A stretch of DNA of 64,000 bases from Podospora bellae-mahoneyi. Taxonomy: Eukaryota > Ascomycota > Sordariomycetes > Sordariales > Podosporaceae. The notes beneath the pieces were generated by a model. It saw only the letters and a list, made by a program, of their open reading frames with translations, was not told where the DNA came from and did no database searches. The translations under genes were made by a program, and so were the position numbers. Shown here piece by piece: positions 11,519 through 23,057 of the stretch. The stretch lies in NCBI RefSeq assembly GCF_035222275.1, contig NC_085886.1, forward strand, positions 372,001 to 436,000. The letters are read 5' to 3'. Numbering within the stretch: position 1 is the stretch's first letter; each line of letters starts with the position of its first letter.

Positions 11519-14500
11519 GATTGCTGCTTTGGGGGGGGTGGGTTGCAGACTCGTTTGTTGGGGATCTGGCGGGGAATTCGTTCGAAAATAAGAGAAGAGG
11601 TCGTCTACTCGATCATTAAAGTACGTAACGTGGTGTAGCGCCAGGCGGTGTGAAGCGTCTGTCGAGCAGAGCAGGTCGGCACAGGCAATCGGATATTTTC
11701 CCAAACCAGACGCCGATAAGAGGAGAGGGGTGGAGGGGGATGATGCTGGCAGGCGGCGGTGTCTGCTGCGCTGTGCTAGGTACTGGAACTGGCGGATGCC
11801 CCGGTGTCAGCGAAACTCTATGCTTGGCGATTGGGCTGCTGATTTGTATCCGTGGAGTCCGAACGAACCTGGATATGTGGACCGGTATATCCTTATCCTA
11901 CTCCTACTCCTTTGCTGCAAGGGATCTAGATATCTGTTTATCAGACCACAATCAAAATATTACGATGGTGATAAGTGCAATAGAATGCAGCAGAACAGAC
12001 GAGGTGAGGGACGAAGAGAAGAGGGGGGGGAGGGGACGGCCGAGGGAGCTCCCAAGGTTGATGCAGACCAGGCAAGGAGCGAAGGGAGGGGAAGCAGATC
12101 CAGAAGGAATGGAGAAGAGAAAAGAAGGGAAGGGAGAAGTACTTACTTCGGGGGGGATGAGGGGAGGAGTTGTCCGTAGATGAATGGGCCGAGTTTGGGT
12201 TTCTGGCGAGACGTTGTTCGTCCCTGTTCTAAACATTCTGGTTGACAGCCGGGGCCCGGGGCTTGGTGGGAAAGGTGGGATGTGGGGACCCCAAAATTGG
12301 AGCCATCCACATCCGAGCAACCCAGCGCCCACCACACACCCACCGACCACTGCACTTTTCCACTGTAACTTTTTTTTTCACCCCTCGCACCCCCTGCGTG
12401 CCCGTGGCTCCGTCCCTTTGCTTCCCGCGCCGAGCCTCTCAGTGACATCTGAACTCGGTCGAATCAAGCCAATCATCGCTCACACCGCCGACGACCGAGC
12501 CGACATGTTGGGGAAACTCCCAAAAGGCCACACACAGCACGCCGTCTGCCCGCTTGCCGGGGCATCCAGCAGCAGCAACGTCAGCCCGCAGAACAAGTCC
12601 CTTCCACCGTGGGCTCGGGGTTCAAGCGATGTACCTCCGTTAAGCTTTTGATATCACCGAAGACACTCAATGGACACCCTAGATACATCTCGCGTCGTCT
12701 CTTGACTTGGAGCAACACCGACGGCGGCATTGCCTCCCAGGTTTCTATGCGTCTCTCTACTTCAAGCCTCTGCTTTCCCCTTCTCCCGTCTTCAGATTGG
12801 CATTCCTGTTCCTGTTCCTGCATCCTTCTCTGCCATGCCACTGCCCGAGACTCCCGGTCTTCAACCCAGCCGCATGGACACCTTCATGTCAGCCCCGGCG
12901 CAGCACACGGCGGATTTGGGGTTCAATGTTTCGCCGACGATGCCGCTTCGGCGCTCGGGGCAACGCCAGATGGTGTCCGAATTCCTTCATCGACGATTTC
13001 GTATCTACGATCTCTCGAGCCTACTTTCCCAAATTCCCATTTGTGCCGTTTCTGTTTCCGTCTCCCCTTTGGAAATCAGCCTGCAGGGTACTTTGGTCCG
13101 AGGCATGCACTAACAAAGAGACCAGCAGCCCTCAACAACCAACCCCGATCGGTTCAACCCTTTTGCAACTGCCCCAGATGGTCTGGGCACTCGGGGCCGG
13201 CCCCTGGTTCGATCTCAGCCTGGTGGAACCGACCCCAGGGAAGGGTTTTCTGGGCGGTCATGGCTGGCTGGCTGACAACGGACCGCCGAAGATGGCATTT
13301 TAATTTTTGGATCACACTTCACGCTTCAAGTCTTCAACAGCCACAGACAGAGCCAGTAACTCGTCCCTCAAAACTCTCCCTCAACCCAAGAGGACAGACA
13401 CACGCCCAGCCACTGCAAGAATCGTGAAATTTAATGACCAGTGTTGGGACTGGGAAAGTGGCAATCAACTGTGGGTGAAAGATGCCCCAATTGTTGAGTT
13501 CCCGTCGTCCCTCGAGTTATGCCGGAACCCCCGGGTCCCTTTGATCGACAGGAAATTGTTAGCGCAAAAGACCGGAGTCGGACCCGCAGATCCCCAACAT
13601 CTTGTCCGCCCAGGAATTGCCCTTTACGGACTAGACTTGCACCATTTCTGGTCCTTTCCATCTCTCTCCCCAGGCGTTTCCGTGTTTTGGTTGTGCTCAG
13701 GGATCCGTCAACACGACGAGTTTCAACACTGACTCGGCTGGTCAACAACATTTGTAGTGGCCGACAATTCCCGGTTTCCATCTGTCCGGCCTCGTGGTCT
13801 GGAGACTCTCAACTTCCGAGTGAAGTCGCCGCTCGGTGATATTCTCCCGCTCGGTTTTGAGACGTTGGCCTCTCTTGATAAGAAGATCTTCCTTCCTTTG
13901 CGTTCAAGCAGTCCTCAGAGATGGCCTATCAGGAATAGGTCACGCCGTCACATTCATCATGAGATGCAGATGTGGCAGCTGTATGGCTCTCTCGGTGTTA
14001 TCAGTGGTGGGTATTGCAGTGTTGTCACCACTCGGCCATCGACAGCCAGATATACTTTTGGATAAATCACATGCCACCTCACCATCGCGACAAACACTGT
14101 CGTCAACACAAAAGACCCTTGTCTCCAAGAATAGAGTCGTCACCGGGCCGCTCCGCACTGGAGAAACCTTGCCGCCATCACGGACCACAAGACTAGCCAC
14201 ATGGGACAATGGCCATCGTGATGTGGTCCCAGGCTGTCTACCTCTTCTTGATGAATCATGAACCTCCAGTCCGGTGATTGTAGGACCATCCATCTCGATC
14301 ATGTCTATGTATACCGTTGGTAATGTCCATAATTTGCCAGACATATCTAGTGTCCAACCACACAGCCCCCTCCTGCTTCCTCCACCACGAGGTGTACCTC
14401 TAATCCCTCCACACCAACATGCCCAAACATACGCCGTACTCTTAAGACTGCGAACCATGCCCTTCTGCACATCTATCTGCAAGCAAGCAATCCAAGCAGA

Positions 14501-15075
14501 TCGGAAGCCACTGCCGAATCTTGACAGGTCGATCCGACCCGACGGGAAGGCAGGTAAGCAGAAGAACCAGGCCCCACTGACATCAGAATCGTACGATTTT
14601 TCTCTTGGTCCCCTCTCCCATGAGGCCAACGGGGGGCTAGACCAGTCCAGGATCTGCCAGGCACAGCACCTTCAAAGACATGAAGCTCAGCCTTATAAAA
14701 GTCAACTGATGCTGTTAGTTTAAGGTGTAACATCGAGCTTCACCAAGTTTGCTGCAGCTACGTGGACAGAAGAAGGGGGGTACATTTGTCTGTTCTCTTG
14801 ACCACGCATCAATGCTTTCCCAAGTACCTAACTAATCCTTTCGTTTACCTTGACAAATCACAACAAACTTCAGCAAGATGAACACCCTCTTTTGACACAC
14901 GCACACACAGCTCTCGTAAGCTCTGAGCCTGATATTTTGGCTCTGTATTCCAACTTGTCAAGATTATTTCCCAAGGTACCTACCTACCTAGGCACGCGTC
15001 GTCGACAAAATAACTGGTACTACAAGTAAGTAAGACGTATGACAACCGTTGACTTCTACCTTTTGAACAGGGAAT
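11519..15075. other. Gene-poor stretch upstream of ACC1
   Basis: The ACC1 leader and promoter must lie in the first part, which contains G-runs near 11530 and 12030 and a T-run (TTTTTTTT) at 12370. From 12.2 to 14.7 kb many overlapping frames of 100-270 codons exist in several phases of the plus strand. They are rich in S, P, R and Q, lack domains, and none can be spliced into a convincing gene. I regard them as chance frames in GC-rich DNA. An unannotated non-coding transcript cannot be excluded. Confidence 0.5.
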
Positions 15076-15156
15076 AGGCCTTTTGACTACTCCCTAAGGC
15101 CTATTGACTATCTCTCAAGACCTACTGGTCAGTTCAAGGCCTAGTAGCCATATTTT
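15076..15156 (+). repeat. Degenerate 21-bp tandem repeat
   Basis: Four head-to-tail units start with AGGCCT or AGACCT: AGGCCTTTTGACTACTCCCTA, then a second 21-base unit with AGGCCTATTGACTATC, a third (15118-15136) with AGACCTACTGG, and a fourth starting AGGCCTAGTAG. Units one and two match best, and decay increases along the array. There is no coding content. Confidence 0.65.
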
Positions 15157-16084
15157 AGGTATGGTTCAGAACTTTTGCAGTGTCGTCCACCGCATGCTAG
15201 GTACTACTTGCGCGTGCCCTTCAAACTATCACTCGTTGCCTCTGCTGTGCCTTATGCATCAGTCCGTCTCCCGAAGACTTCTTGCCCTTGAAGTTTCCAG
15301 GAAGAATACTCCTCAAATACCATGCATGTCCATACTCCTCAAGCGCCATGTCTATACCCCTCAGTCACAGAAGAACAAGCCAAACGCCATTCCCTCGCTC
15401 AGCACCCAAGTCACACAAAATCCCCAACCCCGAATCACAACACCCACCCCATTCGTTACATGTAATCATACCATCAAAGTTAAGAATCGCTACAAAACAA
15501 ATGCAAAACTACAAAAATATCATCTCATAACCACAACCCACCACCATGCTCAAGCCCTCCAAGCTCAATCCTCATCTCTCATGTCATCATAAAGCAAAAC
15601 AAAAAACACCGTCAATCGTAATGCAAACTGTAAAATGCACAGAAAAAAAGAATAAAAAATAGGTATCAAGTATTGAAAAAAAGTGTATATCAAAGCAACC
15701 AATTCATCCATCATCACTCTCTCACACATCCACGCCCCGTCTTTCTTCTTCCGGTGGGTTAGCACCCTCCCCACTCTACCCGCCTCACCTCAGTCAGAAA
15801 TATAAGGTAGAAGAAAATAAAGCCAGAGAGTTGCGATGTGTGAACCCCCCCACCCCTTCAGCCCAATTTGCCCCCTCCTCACCCTTCCCTTCCTTTCCTT
15901 TCCGTCCCTGTTTGTGTAGTAAGGCGCCAAAGTCAAAATAAAGGTATCATCCATGCCTCCCAACCAACCCATTCAGCCAGCCAGCTATCACGCCGCCTCT
16001 TCGCTTCAACACAATTGTAAATTATGGGCTCCTTAATCATGCCCCCTTCCATCATAACTATCTTCTTTGCCTGATGGACCTGGC
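15157..16084. other. Intergenic, A-rich then C/T-rich
   Basis: No gene is supported. The plus strand is A- and C-rich between 15300 and 15700 and pyrimidine-rich around 15730-15960. The right-hand part probably contains the 3' untranslated region of the NudE gene at 16085. Confidence 0.5.
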
Positions 16085-18000
16085 TTAGTAGGTTTCCCCC
16101 AAATCCTCCAGCACCCTCCCCTGCATGCCTCCCGCTAGCAGACTTGCTACAGGCCCGGCAGCACTGGCACTACTAGTCCTCCGCAGCCCGATGCCTCCCG
16201 ACCCTCCGCTCTGCCTCCTCGGTGCTGGAATCCCGCTTGGTCCCGGAATGGCACTGAACCCACCCTCGTCCATCCTGCTAAAGGTTCCCCGTCTGCTAGG
16301 CGTCCGGAACTCCCCAGTGTCTCCCTCATCCAGTTCCAGCGTGCTGTAACTAACGCTGTGACTTGGATTGTGACCATGATGCGACTCCCTCCCACTGTGC
16401 ATGCCCAGACTACTCCTCGGCCTACCTAGTGGTGTTCTGGACCCCGTGAGACTGGCCCTGCTCATCGGCCTGGGAGGTGGCATGGCGGCGCTCGAGGGAC
16501 CACCGCCGTGCGATTCCTGTCTGCTAACCGGCCGTGCGTAGCTCGAGACGCTAGCTCGACTGCTGGGCCGTGGGATATCAGATGCATCGGCTTGGTGGTT
16601 AGGGTTACGGTTGGGCAGCGGACCAAAGGACAATCGGGAGACGCCCGACGTGCTAAGTCGGGGGACGTGCTTATTCGCCGTTGAACTCGAAAGGCTGCTG
16701 CGGAAATTGGATGGCATTGGTTTGGCGTCGCCGTTGCTGATCGTCGACGAAGCTGTGGAACCGGCATTACGCTTCCTACTGCGTATTGTGACCGAAGATG
16801 GTACCGTGGGAACTGTTCTTGGTGAGCCCCGTGGTGGGGTGCTGGCCGAACCTGCAGGGAGCTTGGACCGGGCAGACTGCACACGAGCTTCCAGACGCTG
16901 CATCTGTGCTGTGAGCGTCCGGATATGGGTGAGTGAATTGGAGGGCGGAATCTTATGCGCCCTCGTGCTTGGTGGTGGCTTGCTGGTAGTCGAGTTTCTC
17001 TGGGCAGACGTGCGCAATGCGGCGGAAGCAGTCGCCACACGATTGCCCCGGGTTGAAGAGCTAGACGCACCGCCAACGGACCTTGGTTTAGATGCCATGC
17101 TGCTGTCGGCAGAAGGCAATCGGGATTTCCTTTGGGACGTAGGACCTTTTGTGACGCTGAGTCGTGACCGGGACAGTTGAGAGATCTCCGAGATGGAGGG
17201 TGATGGTGGGTCTTGGAGTTCGGACAAGGTGTCCGCGGTGGATAGCGACTTGGTGTCGGGTGGGGTGGTGATCATCGGTGAGCTTGCGGTCGAGTGAGGT
17301 GAGCTGCCAAATGGCGGGGAGCCGGGGAGCGAGAGGTCAGTGGAGAGTGTCGATAAATGGCGGGCATCCTGCTTCTTGATCTTGTGCTGCAAGATTTCGG
17401 CCTCGATCTTTAGATCCGACAACTCCTCCCTCAACCGCTGAGTCTCTACCCGAAGCTGTTCCCTTTCCTGTTCCCCAATCTTGATCTCCTCCTCCAGCAA
17501 GACAGCCCGTTCGATGGCGACATTGTACTTGGACTCGAGATCCTCCAGTGATGACGTGGTGTTGCGCGCCTGTCGCTCAAAGTCGTCATTTGCTACCTCG
17601 ATGTCCCGTAGTCTGAGCTGCAAGGTCCGGTTTGTTTCGCGAAGGGTGGTGATCTCTTTCTCGAGAATGCTTTGCGCCGCATTTGCCTCGGATTTGGATT
17701 CCTTGTATTTTCGCTGGTAGGACATGTCAGCCAGACCGTCACTCGAGTGCGCTCATAAGGAGATATCAGTACCTTCCATTCCTCCACCTCATAGCTCAGG
17801 CTCTCGGCCTTTTTCTGCAGATCCCTTTCCCGCTTGTCGGCAGCATCCAGGTCCTTTTCGAGCTCGGCTTCTAGCTCTTTGCTTGAGGCTTGGAATTCCG
17901 ATAGTTCCTGCTCGAGCAGCTCGTATTGCGACTTGTACCACGCGAGCGCATCCTGGGGGTTGGCCCCGGCGCTTGGAGGGGATGATGGTGGCTCCGACAT
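16085..18000 (-). CDS. ro-11: NudE/RO-11 nuclear distribution protein
   Basis: A dynein cofactor that links the LIS1 homologue to dynein and is needed for nuclear migration along hyphae. Two exons (18000-17773 and 17713-16085) flank a 59-bp intron with donor GTACTG and acceptor CAG. The spliced product has 618 residues. Residues 15-190 form an almost continuous coiled coil, with the NudE-type signature [16 protein letters not shown] near the start and then [18 protein letters not shown] after the splice. The remaining 420 residues are a low-complexity S/P/R-rich tail, as in other ascomycete NudE proteins. The start MSEPPSSPP is the only one upstream of the coiled coil. The Neurospora symbol is used by family resemblance, not by a database match. 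Family assignment is strong. Confidence 0.9.
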
Positions 18001-19714
18001 TTTTTGTTGTAATTATTTGTTGGTGGCTGTTTTTTCGTAATTTTTGCTATGCGATACTGCGAGATGTAGTGGCTGTGATGCGCAAAAGGGACGAATCTCG
18101 CATGTGATGGTTGTGGAAATAAATTAACTCTAGGGAAAAGGCGGTCGGAAAGAACGTCGGACAGTTGGCAACGAAAACAGAAACTGAAAGCAGATATGAA
18201 AGTCGTGGATCGTTATCGTAAAATGCAGCGGGAAGGCTCGAGGCGTTATGCGAAAATGCGGCAGGTCATGGCCGACTGTGAGTTCCCGCGATGGGGGGGT
18301 ATTTTCCTGGTGTTGAGCGACGACGTCAACAACTGAGGTCGTAATCTGCGGGAGGTGGAGGCGGAGGAGAAGGCGGTCGCGGTGGGATGAGTGACAGGCG
18401 AGAGAGAGACAGAACGCAGAGAGAGAGAGAGAGCGAGAGGCAGCTTACCCGACGGTCGCGCGGGCGGGAAAAGGGCGCCTTGGACAGTCGGAAAGGGCGT
18501 CGAAGAGTCCGGCGGTGGACTTGATCGAGTGATCGCACTTCGCGACCTACTTACCTACCTGATTCCGTCGTAAGTCGTCTCGGTTGGCGATTGCGATGTC
18601 GTCGGTTGTCGAGTTGGCGGCGGGCGGGAGGAAGGTTGGATCCTTCCTCGTTCTCCCAGTCCTGGTCCCGGGGCTGGGTGTTTTCCTTGGCACCTGTGGG
18701 CTCTTCCTCATCTCCCTCTGCTCTGCATGCGCTAATGGCACCATGGCAACCGTGCACCATTTGCTCCACGCAACCTGAGCTTCTTTTAGAGTCAACAAAC
18801 CCACTTTCAACCTCGTCAACATCAACAGAGCACTTTATGTACTTTGATGTCATGACGTTGGTCTTGCTGTTGGAGACATTTCTCTTTCATCTATACTACC
18901 TCTTGGACTCATCTTCTTCAAATTCTTTGTCTCTACCACACAATCTATCTCCCTCCCTATTCTTCTTCATCCATCCGTGTATCTTCTTCAACATGCTACC
19001 TACCTAGCTTCCCGCTGTTTTAGCAGGACGAACCACATTCACTCCCACCCAACTAGATCTTCAACACAGCCAGTCAGCCAGACTTGTTGCTCACACTCAC
19101 ACTGCCGATTCTACCCCACCTCATATGCCAACTGCCCGTCCCTGTTCTGCTTTAAATACACCCTGCCCTATGCTAAATGTGTCGCACTGCTTGCTTGCTT
19201 GCGCCTGCTGCGCTGTCTTGCCTCTGACAGAGCGATCCTTTCTGCAGCCCCAGATCGACCAACGTCGCATGCCATCCACTGCATTTGAAACGGTTTGCGC
19301 ATTTGCCAAATATCGCTTTCTGTGTGTCGCAGCAATGCCGCTGCCAGAAAGGTGAGCGGGTGGTCTCCGGTCCCGCCCGCTTATGACTGGTCATCCGATC
19401 ACGCATCCCTGGCGACTGCCAAGTGGCAGACACATGACGGTGTTCAGTCTTGGTTTTCTTTTATAGGAGGGTATCGCGGTTCCTGCATGTGCCTGTTTCT
19501 GCTGTGGCACCCCATCACATGGTGGTGTTGTGTTCTTCTGAGTATGTGGAAAGGGTTAGGGTCGGCGCCTGTCATGCAATGGCCATTCCAAACACCACAC
19601 TTGTGAGAACCACAGCAAGGTATTCATGACTTTGTGGTATTATCATTTCTAGGAGGTCTTCTCCGATGCCCGCTAACTCCATGCCTGCTGCTGCTCAACT
19701 AAGCAAATCCCTCA
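18001..19714. other. Gene-poor stretch between NudE and Nudix genes
   Basis: The stretch contains the NudE promoter and, at the right, the 3' side of the Nudix gene. A GA-rich microsatellite lies at 18400-18439. TACCTACCTA motifs at about 18545 and 18998 are common in fungal promoters. No convincing coding frame was found. Confidence 0.5.
18400..18439 (+). repeat. (GA)n microsatellite
   Basis: The stretch contains two GA runs, the longer spanning about 16 bases at 18418-18433. It lies about 400 bases upstream of the NudE start and may be part of its promoter or 5' leader. Confidence 0.7.
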
Positions 19715-20362
19715 TTAAAGCCCATACTTTTGCGTCTTCATAAAATCCATGCCCGCCGCAAAATGAAACAACTTGGCCGCCACAATAAACCTCTCCCTCT
19801 TGCTATACTCCACCAGCTTCTCATATAGCTCTGCCAGCGGGACGACCACCCGCTCAATGTGCTCCCCATCCTCCAACCTTTGCTCCGGCAGCGAGCCCGC
19901 CTCCAGCTCAGGCACCTCCACCTCTACCATAGCCATCTGCATATTCGCATTCGACAAGCCCGGATCAGCCGCCTGCACCGGGCTGACACTCAGCACCCTG
20001 CTCACTTCGTACCCCGTCTCCTCCTTGAACTCCCTCACTGCCGCCTCTTCGGCTGTCTCATCCTCGTCGATAAGACCGGCAGGCCACTCGACAGTGTAAG
20101 CGTCTAGTGGGGGGCGGTATTGGATCACTAGCAGTGTGGAGGGGGCCTTGTTGGGAGAAAGCAAGATGTTGCCAATAGCTACAGCGTCGACGCCTGTCTT
20201 GGCGGAGCGAGTCTTGCGGGAGGCGACCTCCCATGTGCGTGCTTTGCCTGTTTGGTCGGTGTACTCGATTTTTTGAAGAGTCACCCATCTGGATTCCGAG
20301 GTGGGAAGTTCCGTGACCGAGGTGATGGCTGGTTCTTGCTTCTTGTGGAGGGTTTGCGTCAT
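19715..20362 (-). CDS. Nudix hydrolase, ADP-ribose pyrophosphatase type
   Basis: Predicts 215 residues from ATG at 20362 (context CAAAATGAC). The Nudix box is complete: GLIDEDETAEEAAVREFKEE followed by TGYE, matching GX5EX7REUXEEXGU, so the metal-binding glutamates are present. The upstream WPAG and the 'VQYRPPLD' segment are typical of the ADP-sugar group, and yeast Ysa1 has a similar length and layout. The expected reaction is hydrolysis of ADP-ribose to AMP and ribose 5-phosphate, clearing a reactive metabolite. The frame stays open upstream, with another ATG at 20617. That would add 85 residues, including a His-rich stretch that reads like CAC/CAT repeats in leader DNA. I therefore chose the inner start, but the longer form could be a second isoform. 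Confidence 0.9.
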   Translation of the reverse strand: MTQTLHKKQEPAITSVTELPTSESRWVTLQKIEYTDQTGKARTWEVASRKTRSAKTGVDAVAIGNILLSPNKAPSTLLVIQYRPPLDAYTVEWPAGLIDEDETAEEAAVREFKEETGYEVSRVLSVSPVQAADPGLSNANMQMAMVEVEVPELEAGSLPEQRLEDGEHIERVVVPLAELYEKLVEYSKRERFIVAAKLFHFAAGMDFMKTQKYGL

Positions 20363-21063
20363 TTTGGATTTGACGATTTGAGGGAAGGAGTTGCGGCGGG
20401 GTTTGGCAGGGGCGGTCGTGGTAGAGTGATGGTGAAAAAGCAGGTGCAAATGCCGGTGGTGGTGGGTATGATGATGGTGAGGATCTGTGAAGGTGGTGGT
20501 GTGCTTGTTTGGGGTGAGGATGAGGTTGTTGGTGAGAGAGGGAATGAACAAGTCCATAAGAGGGCGAGTCAAAGCGGGGCTGGCTGAGCGGCGAGGAATG
20601 ATGCCCCGCAACTGCATGGGATGAAGATAGGCAGTCAAACGGAATACTTGGTAAATATGATGGATAATTGGAAGAAGTCTTTGACTTTGTTCTGCTAATT
20701 TAACACTCTTTCTCAAGATTTTCAGATTTGGGGGGCTGAAACAGTTCAGGTTCAGTTGATGAGTTCAGATGGCAGGCTCGACTTGGATGAGAGGTGGGTC
20801 AAGTTGCGTCACCATCTCAGTGCAATTCGGGTACGGGTTAGGGTTTATAATGACGATGACAATGACAGCAATCGAGGAGGCATCATGCCAAATTATTGAC
20901 AACGACAAAGAGCCTTGAGCTTTCTAGAGTATTTACAGCTTGATCAACTATGTACAGGAAAAAGCAAATTCACCACCGACAGTCGATCAGCAGGGAGACC
21001 AGAGTTTCCGGCATGGCCCCTGTCTCATTCCGTCTGCACCGTATCCCCTTTCACGGAAAGAGT
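20363..21063. other. Intergenic between Nudix and AA9 genes
   Basis: It includes an open frame continuous with the Nudix gene (to 20716) that encodes a His/Pro-rich stretch, more likely leader than protein. The rest should hold the Nudix promoter and the AA9 3' region. No other gene was seen. Confidence 0.5.
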
Positions 21064-21969
21064 TTAGAAGTAGCTCTGGTCAATGACGGCAGGTCCGGGG
21101 ATCTTGTAGGTACCAAAGTCGCCCCAGATGTTGATGAGAATACCAGCTGTAACACAATCAATCATCAGCACGAATGAGGCGAGAAAACAGCGCAAGAGGA
21201 GAAGAGTTCACTCACGGTCAGACGCGCTGTAAGCACCCGGAAGCCTAACACCAGCAGGAAGCTGACCGCTGCCGCTGTTGGCAACTCTAACCTGGTAGCA
21301 GCTCATGTAGAACTGCGCACCACCGCTCGAGCCGGCGGTATGAAGAGCGATGGCCTCCGCTCTGACGAGGTAGTCACCAGCGGGGATCTTGCTGGGGATC
21401 TTGAACGTCCGCTTGCCGCAGTTCTTGTTGAGGGTGTCGGTGCCCCAGGTCTTGCTGCCGGCGTCGTAGCCGAACTCGTCGACCTTGAACCACGAGGCAG
21501 AGGCGCCATCAGCCGTCTTGGCGTCGTTGACCTTGGCCATGTAGACGATGACGGGGCCGAAGTGGTTCCCGCCGATGGCCTCGTTGGCGCAGGAGCGGTC
21601 GTTGGGCTGGGCGTGCATCTCGACGAAGAAGGAGTCACCGGCTGGATGGAAGTATCAGCATTTGGAACAGGAACACTAAGGTATGAGAGACATCAACGTA
21701 CCGCTCACCTCGCAAAGGCCAGCAACGCCGCGCGAACCACCGACATTGCAGGCAAGATCAGAACTGCCAACGCTGGTGACGGGAGAGTTGTTGGGCTAAT
21801 AGATAATGTTAGTCACCGGGGGGCACAGCTAGGGGATTGGATAAGCTCATACCGGCATGCGAGTGCATGATGTGCCGAAGTCGATCGATCCACTGCCAGC
21901 CTGTTGGAAGATGCTGTGGGCAGCAGCCAGGGGGGCGAGAACGCCAGCGGCGACAAAGACAGACTTCAT
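21064..21969 (-). CDS. AA9 lytic polysaccharide monooxygenase (secreted)
   Basis: Copper enzyme that oxidatively cleaves cellulose or related glucans outside the cell. There are four exons, 21969-21853, 21795-21702, 21641-21216 and 21146-21064, giving 239 residues; all phases close. Residues 1-17 are a signal peptide (MKSVFVAAGVLAPLAAA) cut before HSIFQQ. That leaves the N-terminal histidine of the copper 'histidine brace'. The second histidine is in GNHFGPVIVYMAK, and the axial tyrosine lies in the C-terminal AQFYMSCYQV block, which also holds the conserved Q. No carbohydrate-binding module follows the catalytic domain. The chain is about the minimum AA9 length. A TATA-like box lies about 90 bases upstream. 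Substrate and regioselectivity cannot be told. Confidence 0.93.
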
Positions 21970-23057
21970 GTTGGTGGTTCCTCGGTTGAGATGTCTAGAT
22001 GAGGGAGGCTGCTGAGTTACTCGTTCTCAACATTGCACAGAGACGACGATAGTAGCTTTTATATCCCTTTCGATTCCTCAACACCCATCCTCATCAGTCG
22101 GCCCTCCGCCAACCTCACCCACAATTTCACCGACTCGCATCCCCCTCGATATTAGATCTACCGCTCCAACGGGCCGCAGATTCAACATCCAAGCCTCGCC
22201 CGTGCCCAACTTCCTCAATAGGAAGTCTACCAGAACTGTTGATCAACACCACCTATGCCAATCCAACCCATACCTCCCGCCCACATCATTCTCGGCACCA
22301 GCCGGCCAACCACTCCGCCAACAAGAAATATGAACCTGGTTTCCCTCATGCCTTGCAGCAGACAACAACCGTTCGTTGTTTATCTGAACCATTCCCGTCC
22401 CCACAAAAGTCCACCCAACCCGCAATGCAACGCCGATCATTCTCGGTACTACATCCTCCATGATCCATCTGGGACCCGATCGTCAAAACGGCCGACCAAG
22501 ACACGAAAGAATGATGATATGCCCGCTTCTTGGGCAATTTATCCCGCACACGTACACACTTGCACAAGCGGAAGACGGCGCCGCAACCGAAAAAAGCGAC
22601 AACCGAGATCCATCCCCATGCAGCTCTCTACCGTCCCGCTTACCGGACCAGTGCCGTCCGCGAATAAACCCCAGCTTGGCAGATTATGCGATGCCGTCTT
22701 GTTTGGTGAGTCGTCAGCAAAAAAAACAAAAAAACCGGTGGGTCGAGATCAGATCGTGGAGAACATAATCCCGAAAACTCCGTCAATGGGGAGTAGTTAG
22801 TAAGTTATGCAAGAAAAAAGGACCGAAAGAGGCTGATGATTGCAAACAGACGAAGAGATGATGTTGCGCGCGAGAAAAGATCTGCTGAACCTGGTCAGCC
22901 TGTGCTTCAATAATGAGCCATTCTCTGGGTTGAATGTACAGGAGGAGGTCAATGAGCCAGTCTTTGTCCAAAAAAGCAGTCATGAATTGCAAATGTATCG
23001 CAGTATATGGTATCACCTCCCAAGCTGTCCCCCTCCCCACCTTTCACCCCAGTCCTT
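21970..23057. other. AA9 promoter and adjacent intergenic DNA
   Basis: This is the upstream region of the minus-strand AA9 gene and the 3' region of the permease. Apart from the TATA-like box it contains C/A-rich sequence around 22200-22480. Frames up to 180 codons on the plus strand have no motifs. No gene is supported. Confidence 0.5.
22057..22064 (-). promoter_or_regulatory. TATA-like box of the AA9 gene
   Basis: ATATAAAA on the minus strand lies about 90 bases upstream of the AA9 start codon, the usual position for strongly inducible secreted-enzyme genes in fungi. Confidence 0.45.

Noticed and set aside
12609-13427. 272-codon plus-strand frame
   Set aside because: Ser/Cys/Leu-rich without domains. 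Two other phases are equally open.
22255-22800. 181-codon plus-strand frame in the AA9 promoter
   Set aside because: Thr/Pro/Asn-rich, typical of C/A-rich promoter DNA. It overlaps other frames.
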